A DNA stretch of 62,479 nucleotides from an uncultured bacterium (GTDB lineage: Bacteria; Bdellovibrionota_C; UBA2361; CALJRW01). The stretch covers positions 1 to 62,479 of the forward strand of contig CALJRW010000147.1 of the NCBI GenBank assembly GCA_937976335.1, written 5' to 3'. Each line of letters starts with the position of its first letter. Position 1 is the first letter of the stretch. The translations under genes and the position numbers were made by a program. This document shows positions 60,347 through 62,479 of this stretch, piece by piece. Under the pieces are notes generated by a model. That model saw only the letters and a list, made by a program, of their open reading frames with translations, ran no database searches and had not been told where the DNA came from.

Positions 60347-62479
60347 ATGAGCAAAAAACCTCTAAAACTATTAATTCTTGCTGGCGAAGCCTCAGGTGAT
60401 GAGCATGCCGCAATCATTCTAAAAGATCTAAAAGTAAATTTCGAAAACCTTGAGACTAGAGCTCTAGGCTCCTCAAAACTTAAAAACGCAGGAGCTAAAA
60501 TTGTTGTTGACAATAAAAAATACGCATCTCTTAATGGGTTTAATCTCCCTATCATACTCTACAAAAGCTCTATTGCTTTTTCTAGACTACTATATGAGCT
60601 GCTTTTTTTTAAACCTGATTGCGTTCTTTTAGTTGATTACCCTGATTTCAATCTAAGATTTTCTCTTTTTCCAAAACTTTTAAGAATTCCTGTTGTTTAT
60701 TTAATTCCTCCAACAGTCTGGGCTTGGCGAGAAGGCAGAGCTAAGACTATAAAAAATAGAATTAGCCACACTCTTTCAATTTTTCCATTTGAAAAAGAAT
60801 ACTACAGAAAACTCGGAGTAGAAAATATTACCTACATTGGAAACCCTACTTTCCAAGAGATGAAAAATTATGTACCTAAAATTTCTAAAAAAGAATTTTG
60901 CAAACTAAGCAATATAGATCCAAAAAATAAAATTTTTCTTTTTCTGCCGGGCAGTAGAAAATCTGAAGTTAAAAGACATATGCCTATACTAACTCAAAGT
61001 ATAAAAAAATTAAGTAATGAAATATCAAATGTGACGTTTATTATCTCGAAAGCACCAGGAATTGATGAGAATCTTATTCCAAATTCTCAAAACTACATTA
61101 CAAGTGAAACAGATGCTAGAGACTTAATGACCTTTGCAGATTGCGCTTTAATTAAATCAGGCACATCTAACTTAGAAGCAGCAATTTTAAATTTACCTTT
61201 CTCAATGTTTTATACACTTAATTCAAGCACTTTTAAAATTTTAGATAGAATTTTAAAAACTAAAGTGTACTCATTGGTAAATATACTTCGACCAAATACA
61301 ACTAAAGAATTAATTCAAAATAATTTTACAGCTGAAAAAGCGTCTAAAGAAATACTTGAGCTACTCTCTAATCAAGAAAAAAGAACAAAAATGAAAGAAG
61401 GCTTTAGCGAAATACGCCAATCTTTAACTACCTCTAAAGAGCCTCAGTTAATAGCTAATAAGATTATTGCAGAACACTTAATTAATGGTTCTAGACAAAC
61501 AAGAACAGTGTCTCGAGTTCTTCAATACCTTAAACCATACAAGAAATCCTTTCTTGTAGCCCTAATTTGCATGATTTTATTTGCTGCAACAGATGGGGCA
61601 ATACCATTTCTTTTAAAAATGTTAATCGAAAATGTTTTTGTTAGTAAAAACTCAGTTGCTCTTTCTTCTATCCCCTTCATTCTTATAGCATTTGCTTTAG
61701 TAAGGGGGAGCCTAGACTTTAGTCAAAGCTTTATTAGTTCTAAAATTGGGCATAATATTGTAAAAGACGTAAGAAATCATACTCATAGCCATCTTCTAAA
61801 ACTAAGTCCTAGCTTTTTCGTAAATAACTCTGTTGGAAATATCTTAGCTCGCTTTACTAGTGATGTTATTTTAGTAAGAGATTTTTTAACTTCTGCACTT
61901 GCTACTTTAATAAGAGATACTGTTAAAATTTTAGTTCTAATGGCTTCTGCTTTTTTTCTAGACCCTTTTTTAGCACTTATTGCTTTTATTGGTTTCCCTC
62001 TTGGCATTTATCCCATTTATAGATTTGGAAAGAGAATGCGAAAATTGGGGGCAAGAGGTCAAGAAGAAATTGGAGAAGTTAGTTCATTAGTACAAGAAAG
62101 CGTTTTAGGAAACAAAGTTATTCAATCATTTAGGAAAGAAGATTTTGAGAAAGAAAAATTTCAAGAAAAAAATCAAAAACTTACCAAAACTTTTATTAAA
62201 TCAGAACTTGTAAAAGCTGTTACTGGACCAGTTAACGAACTAGTTGCAATTGTTGCAATTTCTTTAACTATTCTTTATGGAGGGTCTACTGTAATTGGAG
62301 GTTCTCGTGGTTTAGGAAACTTTATAGCTTTTTTAACTGCTGTTTATTTGCTCTATGATCCATTTAAAAAATTAAGCAAACTAAACAATAATGTACAACA
62401 AAGTCTTTCAGGTGCTGAAAGAATTTTTACAATTCTTGATTCTGAACCTTCAATAGCTGAGTCTAAAGAACCTCTAAGT
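60347..62479 (+). CDS. LpxB-MsbA fusion: lipid A disaccharide synthase joined to ABC flippase (3' end cut off)
   Basis: One uninterrupted frame from ATG 60347 to the window end, 711 codons so far. Residues ~1-380 are LpxB, a GT19 enzyme joining UDP-2,3-diacylglucosamine to lipid X: GEASGDEH (13-20), PTVWAWR (122-128), LPGSR (200-204) and KSGTSNLEAA (270-279). From about residue 391 (VLQYLKPYKKS) it reads without a stop into an MsbA-type ABC membrane domain (AATDGAIPFLLKMLIENVF, FFVNNSVGNILARFTSDV, QEEIGEVSSLVQESVLGNKV, SGAERIFTILD). The ATP-binding half must lie beyond the window. LpxB and MsbA are normally separate proteins. No strong ribosome binding site precedes the ATG. Confidence 0.9.
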   Translation, partial: MSKKPLKLLILAGEASGDEHAAIILKDLKVNFENLETRALGSSKLKNAGAKIVVDNKKYASLNGFNLPIILYKSSIAFSRLLYELLFFKPDCVLLVDYPDFNLRFSLFPKLLRIPVVYLIPPTVWAWREGRAKTIKNRISHTLSIFPFEKEYYRKLGVENITYIGNPTFQEMKNYVPKISKKEFCKLSNIDPKNKIFLFLPGSRKSEVKRHMPILTQSIKKLSNEISNVTFIISKAPGIDENLIPNSQNYITSETDARDLMTFADCALIKSGTSNLEAAILNLPFSMFYTLNSSTFKILDRILKTKVYSLVNILRPNTTKELIQNNFTAEKASKEILELLSNQEKRTKMKEGFSEIRQSLTTSKEPQLIANKIIAEHLINGSRQTRTVSRVLQYLKPYKKSFLVALICMILFAATDGAIPFLLKMLIENVFVSKNSVALSSIPFILIAFALVRGSLDFSQSFISSKIGHNIVKDVRNHTHSHLLKLSPSFFVNNSVGNILARFTSDVILVRDFLTSALATLIRDTVKILVLMASAFFLDPFLALIAFIGFPLGIYPIYRFGKRMRKLGARGQEEIGEVSSLVQESVLGNKVIQSFRKEDFEKEKFQEKNQKLTKTFIKSELVKAVTGPVNELVAIVAISLTILYGGSTVIGGSRGLGNFIAFLTAVYLLYDPFKKLSKLNNNVQQSLSGAERIFTILDSEPSIAESKEPLS

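Overview
The window is a low-GC (about one-third G+C by eye), densely coded stretch of a Gram-negative chromosome. Evidence for an outer membrane is a gene starting with lipid A disaccharide synthase (LpxB) that reads on into an MsbA-type flippase domain, several signal-peptide and lipobox proteins, and an LplT/PlsC phospholipid-recycling protein. Seven tandem DUF4215 cysteine-rich repeats, FHA and pseudokinase proteins and an OleABCD olefin cluster would fit a deltaproteobacterial or Bdellovibrionota-like marine or freshwater lineage. That placement is inference, because no rRNA or other phylogenetic marker is present. All positions were counted by hand.

Layout. 300-4706: apt, hemF with a class V aminotransferase, a small zinc-ribbon protein, an (AG)23 tract and a DUF3524 glycosyltransferase resembling the tRNA-queuosine mannosyltransferase. 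4774-8987: signalling (tail-anchored FHA protein, receiver/PAS protein, LuxR-type response regulator, TetR). 9119-13563: arylsulfotransferase-like propeller, alpha/beta hydrolase, MsrAB, nitronate monooxygenase/FabK family enzyme. 13547-18930: HExxH protein, a Y1 (RAYT-like) transposase flanked by a perfect 15-bp inverted repeat, acyl-CoA desaturase, and a hairpin-rich intergenic array. 19199-29813: CrcB, pseudokinase, IspG, PRTase, MscL, phosphodiester glycosidase, MerR-like regulator, HD phosphohydrolase, lipoprotein. 29817-34406: oleA-oleBC-oleD operon for long-chain olefins, with oleB and oleC fused. 34527-41103: a decayed secreted gene and a secreted cluster (SdrD-B/DUF4215 propeller protein, smaller propeller protein, copper-amine-oxidase-like protein). 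41407-49251: HAD phosphatase plus NahK-like kinase, site-2 protease, glycosyltransferases. 49283-54868: TctABC carboxylate uptake, GlpD, acyltransferase. 55080-62479: broken gene remnant, LplT-PlsC fusion, an Xre regulator coupled to a stand-alone Lon N-domain protein behind tandem operators, a double-SLT protein, and the LpxB-MsbA fusion, cut by the window end.

Non-coding structure is a main feature. At least four dispersed repeat families occur: a 51-bp imperfect palindrome (five copies), the CTGGWACGGGGTTAC motif of the Y1 transposase, a GTCA-ended hairpin (two copies), and a GATTTTGGGATAACTA box (three copies). A further set of nested-hairpin units shares an A-rich core and CTAA box but carries different, perfectly self-complementary outer stems. 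The best candidates for undescribed biology are these variable-stem units, the LpxB-MsbA fusion, and the Xre/Lon-N switch-like operon. No CRISPR array, tRNA or rRNA was seen.
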